This document shows, piece after piece, positions 1 to 7,463 of a stretch of DNA of 64,000 nt (position 1 is the stretch's first letter; every line of letters begins with the position of its first letter). The stretch is from Pseudomonas sp. Fl4BN1 (GTDB lineage Bacteria > Pseudomonadota > Gammaproteobacteria > Pseudomonadales > Pseudomonadaceae), in assembly GCF_009908285.1 (NCBI RefSeq), contig NZ_JAAARM010000018.1:62001-126000 (forward strand), read 5' to 3'. The translations under genes were made by a program, and so were the position numbers. The notes beneath the pieces were generated by a model. The model ran no database searches. It saw nothing but the letters and a program-made list of their open reading frames with translations, and was not told the DNA's origin.

Positions 1-561
1 CTCGGCGGCAAGGATCGGCCCCTGGTCCGCCGGCTCGAAATAGAAGGAGGTGATTTCCGCACTCTCTTCCACTTTACGCACCAGCTTGAACTCCCGCGCA
101 CCACGCCAGCCGCCCGGTGCCTGGGCCTTCTGGTCATAGATCGCAGCCTCGGCACCGATCAGGATATCCGCCAGTTGGTTATAGGCCGCACCCCAGGCGC
201 TGATCACCTCAGGAGTGGCGATCTCGCTGCCCAGCACTTCGGAGATCGCCCGCAGTAGGCAGGTGCCGACAATGGGGTAATGCTCCGGCAGGATCTGCAG
301 GGCCACGTGCTTGTTGATGATCTTGGCCACCAAGTCCCCCAGTTGATCCAACTGGTCGATGTGCCGGGCATACATCAGTACGCCATTGGCCAGGGCCCGG
401 GGCTGATCGCCACTGGCCTGGTGCGCCTGGTTGAACAGTGGCCGCACCTCCGGGTACTCGGACAGCATCATCCGGTAGAAGTGAGTGATCAGGGCTTCGC
501 CACCGCTTTCCAGCAGGGGCACAGTGGCTTTGATAATGGCGCGATCTTGAACGCTTAGCAT
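1..561 (-). CDS. hmp: Flavohemoprotein Hmp (nitric oxide dioxygenase), N-terminal part
   Basis: Cytoplasmic enzyme that uses NAD(P)H, FAD and haem to turn NO plus O2 into nitrate. Only the first 187 codons lie in the window; the family is near 395 residues, so the FAD/NAD half is largely outside. The globin domain is clear: Tyr29 (HFYRMM, B10), Gln53 (E7), proximal His85 (INKHVAL) and Tyr95 in EHYPIVG. After residue 150 the FAD-domain start is readable (WRGAREFKLV). It starts at the ATG at 559-561 and is divergent from the NO sensor gene at 718, the arrangement of fhp-fhpR in P. aeruginosa. The shared intergenic region carries NorR-type sites and a possible sigma-54 promoter, so NO-induced expression is inferred. 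Confidence 0.96.
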   Translation of the reverse strand, partial: MLSVQDRAIIKATVPLLESGGEALITHFYRMMLSEYPEVRPLFNQAHQASGDQPRALANGVLMYARHIDQLDQLGDLVAKIINKHVALQILPEHYPIVGTCLLRAISEVLGSEIATPEVISAWGAAYNQLADILIGAEAAIYDQKAQAPGGWRGAREFKLVRKVEESAEITSFYFEPADQGPILAAE

Positions 562-610
562 AAGGACAACTCCTGGACTTTTTGACTGCTTGCAGGTTGT
601 CCTTGTCATA

Positions 611-625
611 TCAGTTTTCGTGCCA
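611..625 (-). promoter_or_regulatory. Candidate sigma-54 promoter for hmp
   Basis: On the minus strand TGGCAC is followed by five bases and CTGA, against the consensus TGGCAC-N5-TTGC. The -24 box is perfect but the -12 GC is read as GA, so this is a half-good match. It lies about 50 bases upstream of the hmp start and 40-110 bases from the NorR-type sites, which is a normal enhancer distance. Activation of hmp by a sigma-54 activator supports the call, but the weak -12 leaves doubt. Confidence 0.45.
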
Positions 626-666
626 TAAATATTATCTATATAAATCAATAACTTAATAAATTAATA

Positions 667-722
667 GTCAAAAAGACACACATGCATTTATAGTCATTAA
701 GACTATACGGAGTCATTATGAC
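667..722. promoter_or_regulatory. Three NorR-type enhancer sites (GT-N7-AC)
   Basis: Three 11-mers match the NorR core GT-N7-AC: GTCAAAAAGAC at 667-677, GTCATTAAGAC at 693-703 and GTCATTATGAC at 712-722. All share GTCA at the left and GAC at the right. Centres are 26 and 19 bases apart. E. coli norR-norVW also has three such sites binding NorR. The third covers the ATG of norR at 718, so NorR bound there should hinder its own expression. A half match, GACTTTTTGAC, lies at 576-586 in the hmp leader. Confidence 0.8.
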
Positions 723-2274
723 TGCAAAATCCCTACTAACGACCCTGCTGCCCCTGGTGACCGACCTGTCACGGGAACTGCCCGAGGGCGAGCGCTACCG
801 CCGCCTGCTGGAAGCCCTGCGCGCCCTGCTGCCCTGCGATGCCGCGGCGCTGTTGCGCCTGGATGGCGAATGGCTGGTGCCACTGGCGGTCAACGGCCTG
901 AGCACCGACACCTTGGGCCGGCGCTTCAAGGTCAGTGAGCATCCACGTTTTGTCGCCCTGCTCAGCAGCCCCGGGCCGACCCGTTTTGCCAGCGACAGTG
1001 AATTGCCGGACCCTTACGACGGTTTGGTAGAAGGCTTGGATGAGCACTTGGAAGTGCATGACTGCATGGGCTGCCCACTGTTCATTGATGAGCGCCCCTG
1101 GGGCTTGCTGACGCTCGATGCCCTGGACCCGCAACGTTTCGAGCCCATCGAACTGGATGCCCTGCAAGCCTTCGCCAGCCTCGCTGCCGCCACCGTCAGC
1201 GCCGCCGAGCGCATCGAGCGCCTGGCCCAGCGCGCCGAGAACGAGCATCAGCGGGCCGAGGTCTACCGCCAGGCCAGCGGGCAAAACCGCGAGATGATCG
1301 GCCAGAGCAAGGTCCATAAACGCCTGCTGGAAGAAATCAACCTGGTGGGTGGCAGCGACCTGACGGTGCTGATCACCGGTGAGACCGGAGTCGGCAAAGA
1401 GCTGGTGGCCCAGGCCATTCACGCCGCCTCGCCCCGAGCCGAACAACCGATCATCAGCCTCAATTGCGCAGCCCTGCCTGACACGCTGGTGGAGAGCGAG
1501 TTGTTCGGCCATGTACGTGGCGCCTTCACCGGCGCCACCCAGGATCGCCGAGGCAAATTCGAGCTGGCCAATGGCGGCACCCTGTTTCTCGATGAGGTGG
1601 GCGAGTTGTCACTCACGGTGCAGGCCAAGCTGCTGCGGGTGCTGCAAAGCGGCCAGTTGCAGCGCCTCGGTTCGGACAAGGAACACCAGGTGGACGTGCG
1701 CCTGATCGCTGCCACCAACCGTGACCTGGCGGAAGAGGTGCGTAACGGTCGCTATCGCGCCGACTTCTACCATCGCCTCAGCGTTTATCCGCTGCGGGTG
1801 CCAGCCCTGCGTGATCGTGGCCGCGATGTGCTGCTGCTCAGCGGTTACTTCCTTGAGCAGAACCGCTCGCGCATGGGCCTGGGCAGCCTGCGCCTGAGTG
1901 CCGATGCACAACAGGCGCTACTGGCCTACAGCTGGCCGGGCAACGTCCGCGAACTGGAGCACCTGATTGGTCGCAGTGCCCTCAAGGCCCTGGGCAGCTG
2001 CCGCGAGCGGCCGAAGATTCTCAGCCTGGATGTGGCAGACCTGGACCTGCCCCGTGTCAGTGAAAAGGAGCACGTGACAGCCGAACCCAGCCTTGAAAGC
2101 GCCCCCGTAGCGTCCATCAACGGTGACTTGCGCCAAGCCACTGAGCACTACCAGCGCCAATTGATCAACGCCTGCCTTGAACGGCACCAGCACAACTGGG
2201 CCAGTGCCGCCCGTGAGCTAGGCTTGGACAGGGCCAACCTCAATCGCCTGGCCAAGCGCCTGGGCCTCAGGTAG
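718..2274 (+). CDS. norR: Nitric-oxide-responsive sigma-54 activator NorR/FhpR
   Basis: Enhancer-binding activator of RNA polymerase-sigma54 that senses NO through a non-haem iron in its N-terminal GAF domain. The 518 residues give the full family architecture: GAF (about 20-170) with the DPYDG and HDCMGCPL stretches around the expected iron ligands, AAA+ (about 190-420) with Walker A GETGVGKE, the sigma-54 contact loop GAFTGA and FLDEVGEL, and a C-terminal Fis-type helix-turn-helix (NWASAARELGLDRANLNRL). It is divergent from hmp, so hmp is the likely target; the P. aeruginosa orthologue beside fhp is called fhpR. A NorR-type site spans its start codon, suggesting autorepression. The TAG stop lies inside a REP palindrome. 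Confidence 0.93.
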   Translation: MTAKSLLTTLLPLVTDLSRELPEGERYRRLLEALRALLPCDAAALLRLDGEWLVPLAVNGLSTDTLGRRFKVSEHPRFVALLSSPGPTRFASDSELPDPYDGLVEGLDEHLEVHDCMGCPLFIDERPWGLLTLDALDPQRFEPIELDALQAFASLAAATVSAAERIERLAQRAENEHQRAEVYRQASGQNREMIGQSKVHKRLLEEINLVGGSDLTVLITGETGVGKELVAQAIHAASPRAEQPIISLNCAALPDTLVESELFGHVRGAFTGATQDRRGKFELANGGTLFLDEVGELSLTVQAKLLRVLQSGQLQRLGSDKEHQVDVRLIAATNRDLAEEVRNGRYRADFYHRLSVYPLRVPALRDRGRDVLLLSGYFLEQNRSRMGLGSLRLSADAQQALLAYSWPGNVRELEHLIGRSALKALGSCRERPKILSLDVADLDLPRVSEKEHVTAEPSLESAPVASINGDLRQATEHYQRQLINACLERHQHNWASAARELGLDRANLNRLAKRLGLR

Positions 2275-2396
2275 GAGCCGGCTTACCAGCGAAGAATGCA
2301 CCATGGACTCGAGGACGCCCTGACCCTGGGTTTCGCTGGCAAGTCAGCGCCGACAGCGCAACCTAGAGCCCATGAGAGTCGGCTTGCCAGCGCAGA
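2271..2396. repeat. REP/REPIN palindromes after norR
   Basis: A Pseudomonas-type REP arm (GTAGGAGCCGGCTTACCAGC, continuing GAA) at 2271-2293 faces an inverted copy TTCGCTGGCAAGTCAGCGCC at 2332-2351, forming a REPIN-like pair. A third, more decayed copy (AGTCGGCTTGCCAGCGCAGA) lies at 2377-2396. The first arm supplies the TAG stop codon of norR (2272-2274). The rest of the gap up to cheV at 2564 shows no convincing gene. Confidence 0.8.
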
Positions 2397-2563
2397 GAAC
2401 AGCGCTGACTCGCTGACGACCACGCCGTCGCGCAAGAGCCGCGTGCGACAGGCCGACGGAAAGCAGGGTTGCCGCTAAAGCCAGGCCTGAACACGTCGAT
2501 AACCCGTTATCAATGGTTGTCCGTGGGTCGAGCCACGAGCCAATTTTTCCATAGAAGGTTTTT

Positions 2564-3466
2564 ATGTCCTCCACCAAAGCCCGCGCAGACTCGCTTTCGC
2601 TTCTGCTGTTTACCTTGCGTAGCGGCAAGCTGATGGCAATCAACCTGCTCAAGGTCAGTGAAATCATTCCTTGCCCGCCCCTGACCAAACTGCCGGAATC
2701 CCACCCCCACGTAAAAGGCATCGCCACCTTGCGGGGCAACTCCCTGTCGGTGATCGACCTCAGCCGAGCCATCGGCGAACGCCCCCTGGCGGACCCGGAC
2801 AGTGGCTGCCTGATTGTCACCGACGTCAGCCGCTCCAAGCAGGGCCTGCACGTGCAAGCGGTGAGCAAGATCGTGCATTGCCTGACCACCGATATCCGTC
2901 CTCCACCCTTCGGTTCCGGTGGTATCAAGTCCTACATCACCGGGGTGACCCAGGTGGACGGAACCTTGGTGCAAGTGCTGGACATCGAGAAGGTCATCCA
3001 CGGCATCGCCCCGGCACAGATCGAGACCGCGCCCACCGAGCTGAGCATGGAAGATGCCGAGGCCCTGGGCAATGCCCGCATCCTGGTGGTGGACGACAGC
3101 CAGGTGGCGCTGCAGCAATCGGTACACACCCTGCGCAACCTCGGGCTGCAATGCCACACCGCCCGCAGCGCCAAAGAGGCCATCGACTGCCTACTGGAAC
3201 TGCAAGGCACGGCCAGCGAGATCAACCTGATTGTCTCGGACATCGAGATGTCGGAAATGGACGGCTACGCCCTGACCCGGACCCTGCGGGAAACCCCGGA
3301 CTTCGCCCACCTGTACGTGTTGCTGCACACCTCGCTGGACAGCGCCATGAACAGCGAGAAAGCTCGCCTGGCCGGCGCCAACGCGGTGCTCACCAAGTTC
3401 TCCTCGCCAGAACTGACCCGCTGCCTGATCGATGCGGCCAAAGCCATCGCCACCCAAGGCGCCTGA
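2564..3466 (+). CDS. cheV: Chemotaxis coupling protein CheV (CheW-REC)
   Basis: Hybrid scaffold that joins chemoreceptors to the CheA kinase. Residues about 10-155 form a CheW-like domain (LMAINLLKVSEII, then HVKGIATLRGN and VIDL). Residues about 170-295 form a receiver domain with acidic pocket ILVVDDS, phospho-acceptor Asp in LIVSDIEMSEMDG and the Lys in VLTKFSSPE. Length 300 is normal for CheV. There is no chemotaxis operon nearby; the downstream acetyltransferase gene starts only 3 bases after the stop. The PAS chemoreceptor at 5255-6838 is a possible partner, though only proximity supports that. Confidence 0.93.
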   Translation: MSSTKARADSLSLLLFTLRSGKLMAINLLKVSEIIPCPPLTKLPESHPHVKGIATLRGNSLSVIDLSRAIGERPLADPDSGCLIVTDVSRSKQGLHVQAVSKIVHCLTTDIRPPPFGSGGIKSYITGVTQVDGTLVQVLDIEKVIHGIAPAQIETAPTELSMEDAEALGNARILVVDDSQVALQQSVHTLRNLGLQCHTARSAKEAIDCLLELQGTASEINLIVSDIEMSEMDGYALTRTLRETPDFAHLYVLLHTSLDSAMNSEKARLAGANAVLTKFSSPELTRCLIDAAKAIATQGA

Positions 3467-3469
3467 CGC

Positions 3470-3949
3470 GTGACCGGGACCCACTGCCTGCTGATGCGCC
3501 GCGAGCTGATCGCGCCGCAGGTCGCCCCTCAATGGCCGGCCGGAATCACTGTGCAGCACTACACCCCAGAGCAGGCGCAAGCCGTGCATCAGTTGCTGCA
3601 ACTGGCCTATCTCGACGGCGGCGGCCAGATTCCGACGTTGGAGCGTTGGCTCAAGGCCTTTGAAACCGATGCCGAATACGACCCCGAACTGTGCCTGCTG
3701 GTGCGAGACGCCGCAGGATTAGTTGGCGTCGCCCAGTGCTGGACAAGCGCCTACATCAAGGACCTGGTGGTGCACCCTCGTGCCCGTGGCCAGGGGCTGG
3801 GTCGCGCCTTGTTGCAACAAGCCCTGGTGATGTTCGCCGAACGCCGGGAAGGCTTTGTCGATCTTCGGGTACTGGAAGACAACCTGCCTGCCCGCCGCCT
3901 GTATGAAAGCGTTGGCCTGCATGTAGTGCGTCGCGAACTGCTGCCCTAG
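3470..3949 (+). CDS. GNAT-family N-acetyltransferase
   Basis: Transfers an acetyl group from acetyl-CoA to an unknown amine. The GNAT core is visible in the second half: the beta4 strand and acetyl-CoA pyrophosphate loop DLVVHPRARGQGLGRALLQQ (R/Q-x-x-G-x-G type), followed by DLRVLEDNLPARRLYESVGL, the usual C-terminal NxxAxxxYExxGF-type motif. The 159-residue reading starts at GTG 3470; an ATG at 3494 (151 residues) is an equal choice, and neither has a strong ribosome site. It is translationally close to cheV, 3 bases downstream. A GCTGCCC/GGGCAGC inverted repeat at 3940-3961 covers its end but has no T run. Substrate unknown. Confidence 0.85.
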   Translation: MTGTHCLLMRRELIAPQVAPQWPAGITVQHYTPEQAQAVHQLLQLAYLDGGGQIPTLERWLKAFETDAEYDPELCLLVRDAAGLVGVAQCWTSAYIKDLVVHPRARGQGLGRALLQQALVMFAERREGFVDLRVLEDNLPARRLYESVGLHVVRRELLP

Positions 3950-4046
3950 GCACTGGGCAGCGGCCCAAGATTCCTGGCCCGATCCCGGGGCCGCATGCCG
4001 CGCAGAAAGCACGACTCCCCCTTGCACACCACGAGGTGCGATCTTC

Positions 4047-4373
4047 ATGAATGCCCAAGTCCTCGGTTTCATCTGCCTCAGCATCCTCACCTGCCAGGCC
4101 CAAGCCTCCAGCAGTGAAGCCTGGGAGGCCCTGGATAAAGCAGTACTGAACAGTTGTACCCAAGCCAGCGGCTTGAAGAACCCCAAGCCTGTTGGCAACA
4201 CCGCGCAATTTCCCGACCAGGTCGGCTACACCGCACTCCTGCTGCAAGGCCAATACCCGCAGAAACACCTGCAGGGCCGATCAGGCATCGAGCTGTGCCT
4301 GTACAACAAGCAAACCGGTAAAGCCGCAATCAGCGAATGGGACTCTATCCGTCCAGTAACCAAGACCCGGTGA
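4047..4373 (+). CDS. Small secreted protein of unknown function
   Basis: I do not recognise this 108-residue protein. The first 20 residues (MNAQVLGFICLSILTCQAQA) read as a Sec signal peptide with cleavage after AQA; the lack of a basic residue before the hydrophobic stretch is unusual. The mature part has two cysteines (VLNSCTQASG and IELCLYNKQTG) that could form a disulfide in the periplasm, and no transmembrane segment. It stands alone between the acetyltransferase and the YkgJ-type gene on the same strand, with gaps of 97 and 92 bases. Codon use looks like its neighbours. Expression is not proven by anything in the sequence. Confidence 0.6.
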   Translation: MNAQVLGFICLSILTCQAQASSSEAWEALDKAVLNSCTQASGLKNPKPVGNTAQFPDQVGYTALLLQGQYPQKHLQGRSGIELCLYNKQTGKAAISEWDSIRPVTKTR

Positions 4374-4465
4374 ATGGCGCATAACTTGCTTTGAGACTGC
4401 CCCAGCAACGTCGATGACGGCATTGGCGACGTAACCTCCGTTTGTCCACAAGGGTCTTTCGCTCC

Positions 4466-5215
4466 ATGAACACTCAGTTTTCCTGCGTAGGTTGCGGCAA
4501 GTGCTGCAACGATCACCATGTGCCCCTGACCCTCGCAGAAGCCCGGGCTTGGGCCGCCGACGGCGGTCAGGTGATCGTGCTGGTGGAGGCCTTTCTCGAC
4601 AACGGCCTGGGCCTGCCGGCGCACCAGCGCGAGCATGCCGAACGCCGCTCCTGCCGGGTGCTCAGTGGCAGTGCCGAAGCCTATGTGGCGATTACCTTTG
4701 CCGCCTACAACGTCGGCCCCTGCCGGAATCTTGACGAAGATCAGCTGTGCAGCATCTATGAACGGCGGCCGCTGGTGTGCCGCATCTATCCCATGGAGAT
4801 CAACCCGCATGTTCCCCTCAACCCTCTGGCCAAGGACTGCCCGCCGGAATCCTGGGAGCAGGGCCCGCAACTGATCGTGGGTGGCGAACTGGTGGATAAG
4901 CAACTGGCCGAACTGATCCAGCGCTCGCGCCAGGCCGACCGCGATGATATCCACACCAAGGAAGCCATCTGCGCCTTGCTGGGCATTCGCACCACGGCGC
5001 TCAAGGGGGATGGTTTCACCGCCTACCTGCCCAACATAGCGGCCCTGGCCACTGCCATCGATCAGGTCCAGGCGGCACCGCCAGCGGCATCGAATCCACC
5101 CTGGCGCTTTCATCTGTCCGGGGACGAAATCGCCGGCCAAGTCCAGGCCGCCGGCGCCCAGGTAGTCAGCGAAACACCCCTGGACTACGTATTCATCTCA
5201 TTGCGAGCCGCCTGA
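4466..5215 (+). CDS. YkgJ-family cysteine-cluster protein (Fe-S or zinc-binding)
   Basis: Member of the YkgJ/UPF0153-like family, thought to bind an iron-sulfur cluster or zinc through conserved cysteines. The N-terminus has CVGCGKCC, the middle has CRNLDEDQLCSIYERRPLVC followed by RIYPMEI, the family's second cysteine set. The rest (to about residue 249) lacks other recognisable domains. I chose ATG 4466, directly before the cysteine cluster; an in-frame TTG at 4442 adds only eight residues. Its role is not known in detail. It lies alone, facing the chemoreceptor gene that converges from the right, with no clear terminator in the 39-base gap. Confidence 0.8.
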   Translation: MNTQFSCVGCGKCCNDHHVPLTLAEARAWAADGGQVIVLVEAFLDNGLGLPAHQREHAERRSCRVLSGSAEAYVAITFAAYNVGPCRNLDEDQLCSIYERRPLVCRIYPMEINPHVPLNPLAKDCPPESWEQGPQLIVGGELVDKQLAELIQRSRQADRDDIHTKEAICALLGIRTTALKGDGFTAYLPNIAALATAIDQVQAAPPAASNPPWRFHLSGDEIAGQVQAAGAQVVSETPLDYVFISLRAA

Positions 5216-5230
5216 CACGCCGCCTTGCAG

Positions 5231-5249
5231 AAGCCGGCGTACCGACGAA
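5231..5249. repeat. Degenerate single REP half-site between convergent genes
   Basis: The stretch GCCGGCGTACCGACGAA resembles the Pseudomonas REP core GCCGGCTTGCCGGCGAA at most positions. It lies in the short gap between the convergent YkgJ-type and chemoreceptor genes, a common location for REP elements. No inverted partner was found. Confidence 0.4.
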
Positions 5250-5254
5250 CAGCC

Positions 5255-6838
5255 CTAGCCGCGCTTGTGCCAGAACTCCAGGGCCAACTGCCGCAAATCC
5301 CCCGCCAGCCCGGCCACGTCGCCCGAGTTGGCGTGACTCAGTTGGCCGGCGGTAACCGTAGCCTCACAGGCATTGCGAATGCCGATGATGTTGCGGTTGA
5401 TGTCTTCGCTGACGGCGCTCTGCTCTTCCACCGCCGCGGCAATCTGCAGGCTCATCTCGGTGATCTGGTTGACCCGCTGGCTGATGCCATCCAGGGCCAG
5501 CGCGGCACGCTGAGCCTGATCGACGCTGCTCTCGACGTGCTGGCTGCTGTGCTGCATGGCTTCTACCGCATTGCGCGCACCGTTTTGCAGGGTGCTGATC
5601 ATGCGCTGGATCTCGTTGGTGGAGTCCTGGGTCCGCTGGGCCAGCCCGCGCACCTCATCCGCCACCACGGCAAATCCGCGCCCCTGCTCCCCGGCCCGCG
5701 CCGCCTCGATCGCCGCGTTAAGGGCCAGCAGGTTGGTTTGCTCGGCGATGCTGCGGATCACCTCCAACACCCCGGAAATATCCGTGCTGTGGCTCTCTAG
5801 CTGATGAATGACTTCGGTGGCACGCGCCAGCTCGCTGGCCAGCCGCAGCACTGCACTGCGGCTTTCACCCACCAGTTGATGGCCTTCACGGGTTTCGTTC
5901 TCCGCCTGATCGGCCGCCACCGAAGCTTGCTGGGCATGGGTCGCGACCTCAGCCACGCTGGCCGCCATCTGGTGAATCGCGGCCGCCACCTGATCGGTTT
6001 CGGCCTGCTGCTCCAGGGTGCTGTTGTGGCTGCTGTGCAGATGCTCGACCAACTCCGCCGCATGCCCGGCCAGACGCTGGGAGGCATCGCCGATCCGGCC
6101 CACCACTGCGCCCACCTGGGCTTCGAGCATCTGCAAGGCAAATTCGATACGCCCGAACTCATCCGCGCGCCCCGTGTAGATACCCTGGCTCAAGGGGTTG
6201 TCACCGATCTGCCGGGCGCGTTCGCTAAGCCGGTTCAGTGGGCGCAGTTGCAGGCTGACGCCCGTCACACTCAGGCACCACCCCATGGCCACCACCGCGC
6301 CCTGGAGCATCCAGGACTCCGGCAACAACCACACGGAGACGCCGTAGGTGCCAATAAAGCTGGCACTGATCGATGTCCACAGGCGCAGGCGCAGGCCCAT
6401 GACCGGCAACAGGTTCCACCAGGAGGTCCCGGGAGTGTTCAGTTGGCCGTAGGCCCGTTGCGCCGCCTCGATCTGCTGCTGGGTGGGCTTGGTGCGCACC
6501 GACTGGTACTCCACCGCCTGACCGTCGCGGGTCACCGGGGTGACGTAGGCGCTGACCCAATAGTGATCGCCGTTCTTGCAACGGTTTTTCACCAGGCCCA
6601 TCCACGAGCGGCCGCGCTTGAGGGTGCGCCACATATGGGAAAAAGCCGCGGCCGGCATGTCCGGGTGGCGCATCAAGTTATGCGGCGAGCCCAGCAGCTC
6701 CTGCCGGGTGTAGCCGCTGATATTGATGAAATCGGGATTGGCGTAAGTGATCGCGCTGGTCAGATCGGTGGTCGAAAGGATGTTCGCATCAGGGGCAAAG
6801 TCCACGTTTCGCCCAGTAACCGGAAGGTTGGTCTTCAT
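5255..6838 (-). CDS. PAS-domain methyl-accepting chemotaxis protein (Aer-like)
   Basis: Chemoreceptor with a cytoplasmic N-terminal PAS domain (about 20-120; ITYANPDFINISGYTRQEL is the PAS core), a short hydrophobic hairpin (about 145-200) with almost no periplasmic loop, a HAMP-like segment (LRPLNRLSERARQIGD) and a C-terminal signalling domain with the conserved hairpin tip EQTNLLALNAAIEAARAGE. The layout is that of Aer energy-taxis receptors, which read redox state or oxygen through a PAS-bound FAD; the residues that would prove FAD binding I cannot verify by eye. Length 527 is usual. It is monocistronic, with about 150 bases of upstream DNA. There is no C-terminal CheR-binding pentapeptide (it ends EFWHKRG). 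Confidence 0.92.
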   Translation of the reverse strand: MKTNLPVTGRNVDFAPDANILSTTDLTSAITYANPDFINISGYTRQELLGSPHNLMRHPDMPAAAFSHMWRTLKRGRSWMGLVKNRCKNGDHYWVSAYVTPVTRDGQAVEYQSVRTKPTQQQIEAAQRAYGQLNTPGTSWWNLLPVMGLRLRLWTSISASFIGTYGVSVWLLPESWMLQGAVVAMGWCLSVTGVSLQLRPLNRLSERARQIGDNPLSQGIYTGRADEFGRIEFALQMLEAQVGAVVGRIGDASQRLAGHAAELVEHLHSSHNSTLEQQAETDQVAAAIHQMAASVAEVATHAQQASVAADQAENETREGHQLVGESRSAVLRLASELARATEVIHQLESHSTDISGVLEVIRSIAEQTNLLALNAAIEAARAGEQGRGFAVVADEVRGLAQRTQDSTNEIQRMISTLQNGARNAVEAMQHSSQHVESSVDQAQRAALALDGISQRVNQITEMSLQIAAAVEEQSAVSEDINRNIIGIRNACEATVTAGQLSHANSGDVAGLAGDLRQLALEFWHKRG

Positions 6839-6995
6839 GGGAAGCGCGCTCGTATTTGTTGGGAGGAGTCGGCAGGGCTGCTGACTCTAAGCGCACTGAT
6901 GCTACAAATACTGATCCAGCTCAGGTTTAAAGCAATTAGCCATCATTGCGATTAAAAAGCGCAAATCAGGACTTCGTCTTCGATTGTCGGCGATA

Positions 6996-7241
6996 TCAGC
7001 GTTTACCCATGGAGCGACGGGTGCCAGGAGGCGCTGCGCCGGGGGTCTTGGTGTGGCCGTTGCTGGCGCCGTTCTTGTACCAGGGCAACTGGGCGTTTTT
7101 CGCGGAGGCGAATTCCGACGGTTTGAAAGGAAACTTGAACGCCGGGATCTCGGCCTTGCCTTCGATTTCAGTGACGGTCGATTCAGCCACAGGATCAGCG
7201 CTCAGGGCGTCATCGGCTGAAGGGTGTTCAGGGGAATTCAT
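6996..7241 (-). CDS. Small acidic hypothetical protein
   Basis: I do not recognise a named family. The 81-residue product starts MNSPEHPSADDALSADP, has an acidic first third and ends with a basic tail (GAAPPGTRRSMGKR). It has no signal peptide or membrane segment, so it should be cytoplasmic and partly disordered. ATG at 7239-7241 is preferred over a longer reading because TGGAG lies six bases before it on the minus strand. The gene stands alone, tandem with the chemoreceptor gene downstream on the same strand and divergent from the RND pump genes. Coding status rests on the good ribosome site and the length of the open frame. Confidence 0.6.
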   Translation of the reverse strand: MNSPEHPSADDALSADPVAESTVTEIEGKAEIPAFKFPFKPSEFASAKNAQLPWYKNGASNGHTKTPGAAPPGTRRSMGKR

Positions 7242-7463
7242 GGAAACTCCAGGGGGAAAGGAAATCCGGGCCGGGGTACGAGCCACAGTGGCCGGCAGTA
7301 TACCTGTGTGCCACGGATCTTTAACCTGGGTTACAGCGGCTCATCAGTAGTTTTCTGACAGCGCCGACAGCTGGCAGTCACGCTGCTGACCGGGTTGCCG
7401 GGCTATAACTGTCCACAGATCATGGCCATCCTTCCGACACCCTTGCCCCGGCGCTCTCCTCCC

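Noticed and set aside
769..1512. Antisense open frame across norR
   Set aside because: Shadow of the norR coding strand; no start context, no domain.
2296..2478. 60-codon open frame after norR
   Set aside because: It runs through REP palindromes and has no ribosome site or family signal.
2671..3663. Long open frame of 330 codons on the plus strand
   Set aside because: It is a shadow of cheV and the acetyltransferase gene, with Arg/Pro/His-rich low-complexity sequence usual for wrong frames in GC-rich DNA.
3940..3961. Hairpin GCTGCCC/GGGCAGC as terminator of the acetyltransferase gene
   Set aside because: It overlaps the stop codon and has no T run, so it is not a convincing terminator.
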